64,000 nucleotides of DNA, from the NCBI GenBank assembly GCA_900549415.1, contig URNX01000015.1, forward strand, positions 1-64,000, given 5' to 3'. Both the position numbers and the translations under genes were made by a program. This DNA is from an uncultured bacterium. Lineage in GTDB: Bacteria > Verrucomicrobiota > Lentisphaeria > Victivallales > UBA1829. The notes below the pieces were generated by a model. That model did no database searches and was not told the DNA's origin. It worked only from the letters and a program-made list of their open reading frames with translations. This document shows, piece by piece, positions 42,698-50,805 of this stretch. The first letter of the stretch is position 1, and every line of letters starts with the position of its first letter.

Positions 42698-45600
42698 ATG
42701 AATTTGAAAAAACTGATTTTGGCGGTCTGCGCGCTGCTGTGGCTTCCGCTCTTCGGAGCGCCGCGCGTTCTCTGGCCGCAGGAGGCTTCCGCAAACGTCC
42801 GCTGGCGTCTGGAAGGCGGAGCCGGAACCCGGGACGGCTGCATGAAATTTGAAAATGCGAAGCCGGACGGCTACTCCTCCGCGACCCTCTGGTTCCCGGC
42901 CCGTCCGGGCGAACTCTACACCTTTCGCGCCAAGATAAAGGGGGAAAACATCGGGGAGAAACAGCATCCGATGCACGGCGTTGTGTTTTCTCTGTTTACG
43001 CGGGAGGGCGGGAAATGGAATCCGCTCGGAAAGCCGGTCCCGCTGAAAGGGGCGTTTGACTGGACGGATGTCCGGTTCACGGCGCGGATTCCGGATTATC
43101 TGCCGGACAATTCGGGAAATCTGATTGTCGGACTGCATTACGCGTCCGGAACTCTTTGGGTGAAGAATGTTTCAGTTGAAAAGGAACTGGAGCTCAAGTG
43201 CGATGAGAAGATTCCGGAATATGTCCGCCGGATGCGTCAGACCGACCTCGGATTTCTTGCGCTCGGGCGTTACGGTTTTCATCCCTACCGCCTGCGGAAG
43301 AATCTGAACCGCTGGTACACGCTCCGTCCGAAACTGCCCGACATGCCGGAAAAACAGCGAAACCGCGAACTGGATGCAATGGAACAGTTTCTCCTGGGGC
43401 TCTCGTCGCAGGTTCTGGGAACGATCCTTTCTCCGAATTATCTGCCCGACTGGGTTCCGGACCGCGTTAAGAAGAGCCGCGCCGAACTGGAAGCCCGTTA
43501 CACCGACTGGCGTATCGGCGCGGAGACCCTGACCCGGGCCGGGCTCCCCTGTTCGGCGGAAGACGAGATCGCCCGCATTGAAGCCGTGCGCAGACAGTTC
43601 CCCGACGACACGGCGGTGACCTTCTCCGACGTCGACCGCGCGGCGGAGCTTTACAAGAAGATCGCGGAAGAGCGGTTGCGTCTCGGTTCGGAACTGCTCT
43701 CCCTGCGCCGTGAACTCCGGGCGTGGACGGTCGCGAAGACGTTGTCTCCCGAAAACGCGGAACCGCCGCTCAAGGAACTCTCTTCGCGTCTCTCCCGCTG
43801 GGAGTCCGCATACCGTTCCGGCGATTATCCGGACGCCGCCGTGATGTCGCGGGAGTGCGAAGCCGTGATGCGGCGGTTCCGCCGGAAAAGCGCGGAATCC
43901 GGTGCGCTTCAGCCGGGAGCAAGCCTCCGCAGCTGCGGCGTTTTCGGTTTCTCGGGCAATTGGCACACTCTGCTGACAACAAATGCGCGCGACACCTCCA
44001 TGTGGATCGATTCCGCCGGCGAATTCCAGCTTTATAAAAACAAAAACTTCAACTGGGAGATCTCGTTCCGCCCCGAAGGGTTCATTCCGGTCGACTTCAA
44101 ACTTCAGGACGGCTCCTGGACCTATTCGAAACGGACGGTCCGTTTGAAAAATCTGCGAACCGGCAAATACGGATTCATGGACGTCTACTGGAGTTCGCTT
44201 GCTCCCGGACTTCTCTTCCGGACGGATGAAGGTTCGGTTGAAATTTCGGATCTCACGCTCAAAAGCCCTGTCGCTCCATCCGCGTTTGCCGCCGCGGTCA
44301 ACGGGAAGGTGAAACTCTTCCGTCCGGGCGAAACGCTTTCGGGAAAGGAGCTGACGGAAAACTGGATTCTCCTTCTCTGGGAAAACGGCGCGCCGAAAAT
44401 TCCCGTTCTCGTGACATTCGGAAAGCTTCCGGATTCGGCCGCCTGCGGAGAGAACGGACTTCTGATCCGCAATCGCGGCGGGATTGGTTTCTTCGCCGCC
44501 GCGCCGCTGCATGGAGCCTCCGTGCAGCCCGCGGAGTACGGCAAAAATTGGAAAACCCTTCCGGAAAAGGAGCTCGCTCAGTGCCGCCGGATGGCCGCCG
44601 CCCTGAATTATTTCCCGCTGGATCTGGAAGAGTTCTTTCAGATGCGGACGGGAAAGGTCCGCATTGTCAGCCGCATTGCAAAAGCGGTCCGTCTTCTTCC
44701 GGATGCGACTCCGTATGTCCCGATGGTTCCCGCGTATACTCTGGCGATGCCGGATCTGATGGATTTTCAGCCGGACAAACCGCTTTCGGCTCCGCTTTGC
44801 ACGACGAAGTTCGGCTTCTTCCGGACCGTTCCCGGAACCTCCTTTTCGTTTGAGCTTCCTCTCCCGGACATGCTGGACCGCGTGGTGCTGAAGCCTTCGG
44901 GCGAGGAGAAGATGATTGCGGAGTTCAACCGTTTCATCCTGAGCGAGAAGAGCCTGGAGTTCCGGACCTGCTCCGCGCTCGACTGGTACGCCGGGCTTTT
45001 TTCCGGAATCAATCTCATGACGCCGGAGGCGAAAAAGTTCCTGGATCTCCTGCCTCTCTCAGGTCAGCGCGACCGCGTGGACGATGCGGAGGAGGTTTTC
45101 GGCCGCTGTCATTCCTCCCCGTGGTTCCTCTCACCGGATCTTCTGATCGACCCGTCGACGGGACGCTCCGGCTGGTGCGCCGGCTGGCGCGCATTCCGTC
45201 ACGGCTTCCCGATGAAGGGCGATATGACCTGTTTCAACATGCAGCTGCTCCAGACGCCTTACGCCGAGGCGGTCTATCAGGGACGCTGGGATCGCGTGGA
45301 AGCTCACTGGGAGCGGATCCGGGAGTTTTTCTCCGGAGTCGAACTGTGCCAGATCTGGCAGGTTCCGGGAATGAACACCACCACAAGCGGTCTGATTATC
45401 GCGGGGGACATGTACGGCGACGGCTTCCGTTCCTTCTATCACATGTATCACATGGCGTCCGGAATGAAGGACCGTGCGCTTGCCGACCGGGCGCGGTATC
45501 TTGCCGCGCGGCAGAATGCGACGACCGCCGCGCTGATCAACCGGAACGTTCCGCCGTTTGCCGCGCATCTCCACAATACCGGAGACTCGGCGCAGTCGGA

Positions 45601-47059
45601 GGGGCATCTCGGCTGGCTGATCGGTGTGGACAACCACGGACTCCGCGCCGGGAACTGGAGGAATTCGCGGAACCAGGCGCCGTTTCAGAACGCCGGATGT
45701 CTGACTTATGACAATCCGTTCTTCGAAACTCTTCTCTGCACGCTTCCGGCGGAAAGCCGGGAGTGGATTCGCGATTTCCGCGCCAATGTCCCCGCCTGGT
45801 CCGAACTTGAAACGATCCTCGCTTTTGAAAATGTGAACGGCATTGCCAATGCATGGAACACGCTGAAATTCCTCGCGTTCACGACTTCGGACAGAGACGT
45901 CGTGCGGGGAATCATGGAAAAATTCCTGCGTGTCGATTTCCGCAGTCCCGTTCCTCCGCGCGGCGGACTGGAACCGCTCTGGAAAAAGATGGCCGCTCTC
46001 CTGCGCGGCAGCAATTATCCGCTGGGAATCAACGCCATGCCGCACGTGATCGCGCAAAACGACCCCGTCTGGCTTGGCGGCTGGGGACGCGCCCTTATCA
46101 CCGGGGGAACGTATGACCGGGCAAAACGGGTTGCGGAGATTTCGCTTTTCTGTCCGGAGCCGGAGACGATCCGTATCGTTTCGCGTGTCCGTCCCGTCCG
46201 GATGACGGTGAACGGAACCCTTGCTGAGATTGTCCGCGATTCCGCGGCGTATCAGCCTGTTTACAAGGTGAACGCCGACGCCGGAGCGGTCCGGATCCGT
46301 CTTGAGCTCCCTCCGTACGCGGAGACGGACTGCGAATGGCCGGTTTCCGGAAAACTTTCCTCCGCGCTGACTCTTCCCGCCGCTCCGGCTCCGGGAGAGT
46401 TCCGTCCGGATGCTCTGAAGCGGCGCGATTTCTCTCCCGGAAAGTGTACGCCGCTGCATCTGGATGCGCTCTGCAACCAGCCGGGCAACGATCAGGAGCC
46501 GGAGAAGCAGCCGGGCGACGTCTGGCGGATTCCGTCCGGAGAAGTGATGCTGCGCGGCGTTCCGTTTAGTCTTGCGAAGCCGTCCGGGGAAAAAGGATAT
46601 TCGATGATCATGCTGAAAGGCAAGGCGCGTCCGCAGTATCCGGAACGGATTGTGATTCCGGTCGACCGGCAGTGCAAACGGATTTATTTCCTGCACGGAC
46701 TCAGCTATCCGGAAGGCGGAAAGGCGTTGACCTACCGTCTTCATTTCGAGGACGGGCAGACCCGCGACATTGAAGTCTATGACCGTGTTCAGGTTTCCGC
46801 GTGGAAGGTTTCTCCGGATGCGGATATGCTGTACGATCAGCCGCAGGCTTTGGCGATTCCCGCATGGCCCGCCGGAAAACCCGGACAGTGGGGCAAAGGC
46901 GTCGGCGGATACATTTTCGCCTGGGAAAATGACGTCACTGCGAGCGGAGTGACGCTTGGCGTGATGGATCAGCGCGGTCTGGCGAGACTGAAATCCATTG
47001 AGGTGATTTCCGCCGGCCGTTCGGTTCCGATTCTGCTTGCGGTTACGCTGGAGGATTGA
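42698..47059 (+). CDS. Very large secreted protein of unassigned glycan-active type
   Basis: This 1453-residue protein has a signal peptide (about 1-21). The first domain (about 25-165) repeats the fold of the preceding small protein. A helical coiled region with many Arg/Glu (about 170-400) follows, then beta-rich parts. A Trp/His-rich region (about 790-1130, with GWCAGWRAFRHGFPMKGD and LHNTGDSAQSEGHLGWL) has the look of an (alpha/alpha)6 toroid. The last 220 residues are a beta-sandwich containing YFLHGLSYPEGGKALTYRL. I cannot place it in a glycoside hydrolase or polysaccharide lyase family. It is probably an extracellular glycan enzyme. Confidence 0.7.
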   Translation: MNLKKLILAVCALLWLPLFGAPRVLWPQEASANVRWRLEGGAGTRDGCMKFENAKPDGYSSATLWFPARPGELYTFRAKIKGENIGEKQHPMHGVVFSLFTREGGKWNPLGKPVPLKGAFDWTDVRFTARIPDYLPDNSGNLIVGLHYASGTLWVKNVSVEKELELKCDEKIPEYVRRMRQTDLGFLALGRYGFHPYRLRKNLNRWYTLRPKLPDMPEKQRNRELDAMEQFLLGLSSQVLGTILSPNYLPDWVPDRVKKSRAELEARYTDWRIGAETLTRAGLPCSAEDEIARIEAVRRQFPDDTAVTFSDVDRAAELYKKIAEERLRLGSELLSLRRELRAWTVAKTLSPENAEPPLKELSSRLSRWESAYRSGDYPDAAVMSRECEAVMRRFRRKSAESGALQPGASLRSCGVFGFSGNWHTLLTTNARDTSMWIDSAGEFQLYKNKNFNWEISFRPEGFIPVDFKLQDGSWTYSKRTVRLKNLRTGKYGFMDVYWSSLAPGLLFRTDEGSVEISDLTLKSPVAPSAFAAAVNGKVKLFRPGETLSGKELTENWILLLWENGAPKIPVLVTFGKLPDSAACGENGLLIRNRGGIGFFAAAPLHGASVQPAEYGKNWKTLPEKELAQCRRMAAALNYFPLDLEEFFQMRTGKVRIVSRIAKAVRLLPDATPYVPMVPAYTLAMPDLMDFQPDKPLSAPLCTTKFGFFRTVPGTSFSFELPLPDMLDRVVLKPSGEEKMIAEFNRFILSEKSLEFRTCSALDWYAGLFSGINLMTPEAKKFLDLLPLSGQRDRVDDAEEVFGRCHSSPWFLSPDLLIDPSTGRSGWCAGWRAFRHGFPMKGDMTCFNMQLLQTPYAEAVYQGRWDRVEAHWERIREFFSGVELCQIWQVPGMNTTTSGLIIAGDMYGDGFRSFYHMYHMASGMKDRALADRARYLAARQNATTAALINRNVPPFAAHLHNTGDSAQSEGHLGWLIGVDNHGLRAGNWRNSRNQAPFQNAGCLTYDNPFFETLLCTLPAESREWIRDFRANVPAWSELETILAFENVNGIANAWNTLKFLAFTTSDRDVVRGIMEKFLRVDFRSPVPPRGGLEPLWKKMAALLRGSNYPLGINAMPHVIAQNDPVWLGGWGRALITGGTYDRAKRVAEISLFCPEPETIRIVSRVRPVRMTVNGTLAEIVRDSAAYQPVYKVNADAGAVRIRLELPPYAETDCEWPVSGKLSSALTLPAAPAPGEFRPDALKRRDFSPGKCTPLHLDALCNQPGNDQEPEKQPGDVWRIPSGEVMLRGVPFSLAKPSGEKGYSMIMLKGKARPQYPERIVIPVDRQCKRIYFLHGLSYPEGGKALTYRLHFEDGQTRDIEVYDRVQVSAWKVSPDADMLYDQPQALAIPAWPAGKPGQWGKGVGGYIFAWENDVTASGVTLGVMDQRGLARLKSIEVISAGRSVPILLAVTLED

Positions 47060-47173
47060 CGCCGGAGACTTTTTCCGTCGGAAAATAATTTTTCCGGATG
47101 AAAAATGAAAAACGGGGTGTATATTTCATCTGAAGCATGCACCCCGGTTTTCCGGAAAAATGGAGAGTATCCG

Positions 47174-48037
47174 ATGAGCGATGTCTACAGCGAACGTTTG
47201 TTTTCCCGCGAGACCCGCGTTTCCGCGTGGTTTTCCAATTCATTTGCGGGAGCGGGAGTCCAGTTTCCCGCTTCGATCGTGCTCTGGCCGGCGTTCGTGG
47301 AACGCGCGGTCCTGAAGCCGGGCGAGGGGTTCAAACACAAGAACTACACCCGCTTTGCCATCGAAATGCCGCTGGAAGGACGGATTGTCTGCGAGGCGCG
47401 CGGCAAAACCTATTCCGCCGCTCCGGGGGAGGTCGCTCTGATTCATTGCGGTGAAGATTCCGCGTTCCATTGTGCGCCGGAGGGCAACTGCCGCAAAATC
47501 AGTATCGGAATTTCGGGACCGCTTGTGCAGAGCCTGACAACCGAATTGCGACTGGTCGATCCACTGACCGTGAAGCTCCGCGACAGCGAGGCGTTTCTGA
47601 ATCTTCTTCTGGAAATCGAGCGCAAACTCGGCGTCCGCGAGGGAGTGGACTACATCGGGCTTTCAACTCTGGCGTTCCGTCTTCTTTCAGAGCTTGCGGG
47701 AATGATTGAACGCCGCTATCCGCCGCTCCTGGAGCGTGCGCTCTCGATTATGAAGGCGAACATTTCGCAGCGTCTGACAATTGCGGAGATTGCGGAGAAG
47801 CTGGAGACGTCGCGCAGCACATTGGAGCATCTGTTTCAGGAATCGCTTTCCGTTTCGCCGCACCGGTATTTTGCCCGTCTGAAACTGGATACGGCGAAAT
47901 CGCTTCTGCTGCAGACGGAGCTTTCCATACAGCAGATTGCGGAAAACGTCGGCGCTCTGAATTCGATGCAGTTCTGCCGCAGTTTCAAGACGGAATGCGG
48001 CTTGTCTCCTTCCGAATTTCGGATAAACGGAAAATGA
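47174..48037 (+). CDS. AraC-family transcriptional regulator
   Basis: This 287-residue regulator has an N-terminal cupin-like sensor (about residues 30-150, with FAIEMPLEGRIVCEARG and GEVALIHCGEDSAFH). A C-terminal AraC domain (about 185-285) carries helix-turn-helix motifs LTIAEIAEKLETSRSTLEHLFQ and IQQIAENVGALNSMQFCRSF. The ATG at 47174 has GGAGAG upstream. A likely -10 (TATATT, 47120-47125) precedes it, and two loosely similar repeats at 47081-47110 could mean self-control. Its stop codon lies inside the first operator repeat of the next promoter, so it is the best candidate to bind there. Confidence 0.88.
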   Translation: MSDVYSERLFSRETRVSAWFSNSFAGAGVQFPASIVLWPAFVERAVLKPGEGFKHKNYTRFAIEMPLEGRIVCEARGKTYSAAPGEVALIHCGEDSAFHCAPEGNCRKISIGISGPLVQSLTTELRLVDPLTVKLRDSEAFLNLLLEIERKLGVREGVDYIGLSTLAFRLLSELAGMIERRYPPLLERALSIMKANISQRLTIAEIAEKLETSRSTLEHLFQESLSVSPHRYFARLKLDTAKSLLLQTELSIQQIAENVGALNSMQFCRSFKTECGLSPSEFRINGK

Positions 48038-48110
48038 TAATATCTTTCTTGAAAATGATAACAAAAAGTGCAAAAGACCTGTTGCCGTTTTTTCCGTTAT
48101 GGTGTATAAT
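48030..48110 (+). promoter_or_regulatory. AraC-type direct-repeat operator and promoter of the pseudopilin/GH51 operon
   Basis: GAAAATGATAAT (48030-48041) and GAAAATGATAAC (48051-48062) are direct repeats at 21-base spacing. A -35-like TTGCCG starts at 48082, and TATAAT at 48105 is spaced 17 bases from it. The distance from the second repeat to the -35 equals that at 27038-27118. Both sites also share the flanks AAACGG and AAAAA. Confidence 0.7.
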
Positions 48111-48168
48111 TATAAGCAGAAAGACGGTTGCGCAGCCGGAAAAACATCAAACAAACAGGAGAAAAAAG

Positions 48169-48888
48169 ATGTTGAGACGAAAATACAGGTTTACGCTTAT
48201 AGAGCTTCTTGTGGTAATTGCGATCATTGCCATCCTTGCCGGCATGCTTCTGCCCGCCCTGGGCAAGGCGCGGAACAAGGCTCAGGCAATAAACTGCATG
48301 GGAAATCTGAAACAGTGCGGAACGCTGCTTGTGCTCTACGCCAATGCGTTCGACGGAAATCTTCCCGCGGTGCACAAGTATACGAAAGGGCGCGCTTATC
48401 TTTATGCGCGGCTTTACGACGCCGGGCTGCTTACTTCCGCCGGAAACGGAACGGCAAGCACAAACAAGCGTGACAATTCGGTGTTTCTGCGCTGTCCGAG
48501 TTACTATCTCGAAAATTCTCTGCAGCGCGAGTTCTGCACCTACGGCTACAACCACGGCTACGGCGGTGAGCCGCCGGATGACGGAGTCAGTATCCGGCTG
48601 GAGTCGCTGAAGTTTCCGAATTGCGACATCAAGTACACTTCGGCATCGCAGATTCCGCTGATGACGGACACTGCAGCAAACACCGCCGGAACCTCAAAAG
48701 ATTTGCGCGGGCAGTGGTGCGTGTTCTATTTCCGCCGCGGCTCATCTTCCAAAAGCGGAGTTCATCTGCGCCACGAAGGACGCGTCGGGCTGCTTTGTGG
48801 AGACGGACATGTCACTTCAGTCAACCGGACCGGACTTGTCGATCAGTACGAGTTCAAGGAAATGATTTACAATCAGTATGAAATGTGA
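48169..48888 (+). CDS. Type II secretion-like pseudopilin (DUF1559-like)
   Basis: This 239-residue protein has a very short leader MLRRKYR, then the class III signal FTLIELLVVIAIIA with glutamate at mature position 5. The exported domain ends with a canonical H-X9-DG site (HEGRVGLLCGDGH near residues 207-219). It contains many tyrosines and paired cysteines. The ATG at 48169 has AGGAG upstream; the open frame before it is promoter. It heads an operon with GH51-like and GH63-like genes. Confidence 0.9.
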   Translation: MLRRKYRFTLIELLVVIAIIAILAGMLLPALGKARNKAQAINCMGNLKQCGTLLVLYANAFDGNLPAVHKYTKGRAYLYARLYDAGLLTSAGNGTASTNKRDNSVFLRCPSYYLENSLQREFCTYGYNHGYGGEPPDDGVSIRLESLKFPNCDIKYTSASQIPLMTDTAANTAGTSKDLRGQWCVFYFRRGSSSKSGVHLRHEGRVGLLCGDGHVTSVNRTGLVDQYEFKEMIYNQYEM

Positions 48889-48900
48889 GGAGGTTTGAAG

Positions 48901-50799
48901 ATGTTTTTTGACGGCTGCAAAAAAGTGACGGCGCTTCTCCTGCTGTCTGCATTTCTTCCTGTTTTCGGCGATTCGCAACTGCGCATCACATCGGAAAAAC
49001 CGATCCCCGTCCGCCGGGAACTTCTGGGCGTCAACCAGCTCGGTTACGGTGACGGCTACGGACTGGTGGTTCCGCGTACACATAAGGTTGTTCCGGAACT
49101 TGTCCAGCTGCTGAAGGAATCCGGATTTGCTTCACAGCGTTATCCCGGCGGCTGCGGCGCAACACATACGTTCAACTGGAAGGTCGCCGCAGGACTGGAA
49201 GGACGCAAGCCGGTGCTCGGGCTGATGGAATTCCTGAATCTCTGTGAAGCGACTTCGATGATGCCGATTCTTTCCATTTCCGGTTTCCGCGGTTCTCCGG
49301 AGGAGGCCGCCGAGCTGGTCGAATTCCTGAATTCACCTGCCGATGATGCGCATCCGTGGGCGAAACGCCGCGCGGAGCTCGGACATCCCGCGCCCTACAA
49401 AGTCAGGTATTTCGAATATGGCAACGAGTGCTACCACGGCAACTTCTATGTCAAGCCGAAACAGTGGATCACTCCGGAAAAGTACGGAATGGATTATCTC
49501 GCTTTCCAGAAGGCTATGAAGGCGGTCGATCCGGAAATCAAGCTCGGCGTTGTTTTGAACGAACCGGGTGAATTCAATCAGCGGGCATGGGATCTTCCAG
49601 TTCTCAAAGTCATCGGGAAACGCTTTGATTTTCTTACGCCGCACCAGTACACCCCCGTCCGGACTTACGATCCCGCGGGTTATCATGGTGTGTTTCTGGA
49701 GCAGCGGAATCATTTCCGCCAGACCATCAAGAGCTGCCGCGCGTACGCCGCCGGTGCGGGCGTCAAAGAGCTCAAACTTGCCAATACGGAATTCAATTCC
49801 GATGTCAAATCGCATCGGAATCTGACCAGCGCGCTTCTGAATGCGGAATGGCTGCGAATGTTCTGCTACACGCCGGAATTCTTCACGGCGCATTACTGGC
49901 AGTTCGTCAACGAGGGCTGGGGAATGGTAGGCGGACGCAAGGCTCCCTATGTGAAGCGTCCGAACTATCTGGCAATGCAGCTGTTCAGCCGCTATCTGCT
50001 TGATGAACTCCTGACTCCGGAAATTACGGGCGATCATCTTCAGAACCGTTATGCGGAAGCCCGGAAACTGTCAAAGGCGGAACTTGAAAAGAACATTCTG
50101 CCCGCACAGGCGTGGAAATGCTCCGCAGCTCCGGATACGAAGATCACGGAGCATCCGGACGGAGTGCTTGAAGTGGAGTTCTCCGATGACAAAAAGCCGG
50201 ACAACTTCTTTCATGCGGAAAAGCTCATTCCGAACATTTCGCCGAATTGCGGCTACCGCATCACCGGTGAGGTGAAAACGGAAGGAATGGTGTTGAGCCG
50301 GGGCGCCGCTTTGGAACTCAGCGATGCGCGTGGCTGGGAGGCAACCCGTTCCGCCGCCGGAACTCCCGGAACGCTTTCCGCAGACTGGAAAACCGTCTCG
50401 GCGGATTACATCCCGCGTTTCGATGCGGAAAATCTGACGGTCAAGGCGCGCCGTCAGGGAACGGGCAAGGGAAAAATGTTTTTCCGGAATGTGAAAGTTA
50501 CCCGTTTTGTTCCGGAACTTCGCGCAACCGATGCAACCGTTTCGCGCTCAGCGGACGGAAAACGGCTTGCCGCCGTTGTGATCAACCGTTCGTTTGCGCC
50601 GGAAACAATGCTGCTTCAGATTCCCGGTTTTCAGGCGGTCAAAGCCGAAACGCTGACCGGTCCCGGACCGCAGGCGGACAACGAGTCCAAACCGGATACG
50701 GTGAAGGTCGTTTCCGCAGCGTTTGAAAATACGCCGGAAGGGTGCCGTATCACTCTTTCGCCTTTATCGCTGACCGGAATCGCATTGGAACGAAAATGA
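48901..50799 (+). CDS. Secreted GH51-like alpha-L-arabinofuranosidase
   Basis: This 632-residue protein has a signal peptide (about 1-25) and a (beta/alpha)8 barrel of the GH51/clan GH-A type, with NQLGYGDGYGL and RYPGGCGATHTFNW in the N-terminal half. The acid/base glutamate is in YGNEC (residue 176) and the nucleophile is in ANTEFN (residue 297). Their 121-residue spacing fits characterised GH51 arabinofuranosidases. A CBM4_9-like beta domain (about 420-530) and a C-terminal beta domain follow. It would release arabinose from external glycans. AGGAGG precedes the ATG at 48901. Confidence 0.82.
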   Translation: MFFDGCKKVTALLLLSAFLPVFGDSQLRITSEKPIPVRRELLGVNQLGYGDGYGLVVPRTHKVVPELVQLLKESGFASQRYPGGCGATHTFNWKVAAGLEGRKPVLGLMEFLNLCEATSMMPILSISGFRGSPEEAAELVEFLNSPADDAHPWAKRRAELGHPAPYKVRYFEYGNECYHGNFYVKPKQWITPEKYGMDYLAFQKAMKAVDPEIKLGVVLNEPGEFNQRAWDLPVLKVIGKRFDFLTPHQYTPVRTYDPAGYHGVFLEQRNHFRQTIKSCRAYAAGAGVKELKLANTEFNSDVKSHRNLTSALLNAEWLRMFCYTPEFFTAHYWQFVNEGWGMVGGRKAPYVKRPNYLAMQLFSRYLLDELLTPEITGDHLQNRYAEARKLSKAELEKNILPAQAWKCSAAPDTKITEHPDGVLEVEFSDDKKPDNFFHAEKLIPNISPNCGYRITGEVKTEGMVLSRGAALELSDARGWEATRSAAGTPGTLSADWKTVSADYIPRFDAENLTVKARRQGTGKGKMFFRNVKVTRFVPELRATDATVSRSADGKRLAAVVINRSFAPETMLLQIPGFQAVKAETLTGPGPQADNESKPDTVKVVSAAFENTPEGCRITLSPLSLTGIALERK

Positions 50800-50805
50800 G
50801 GTAAT

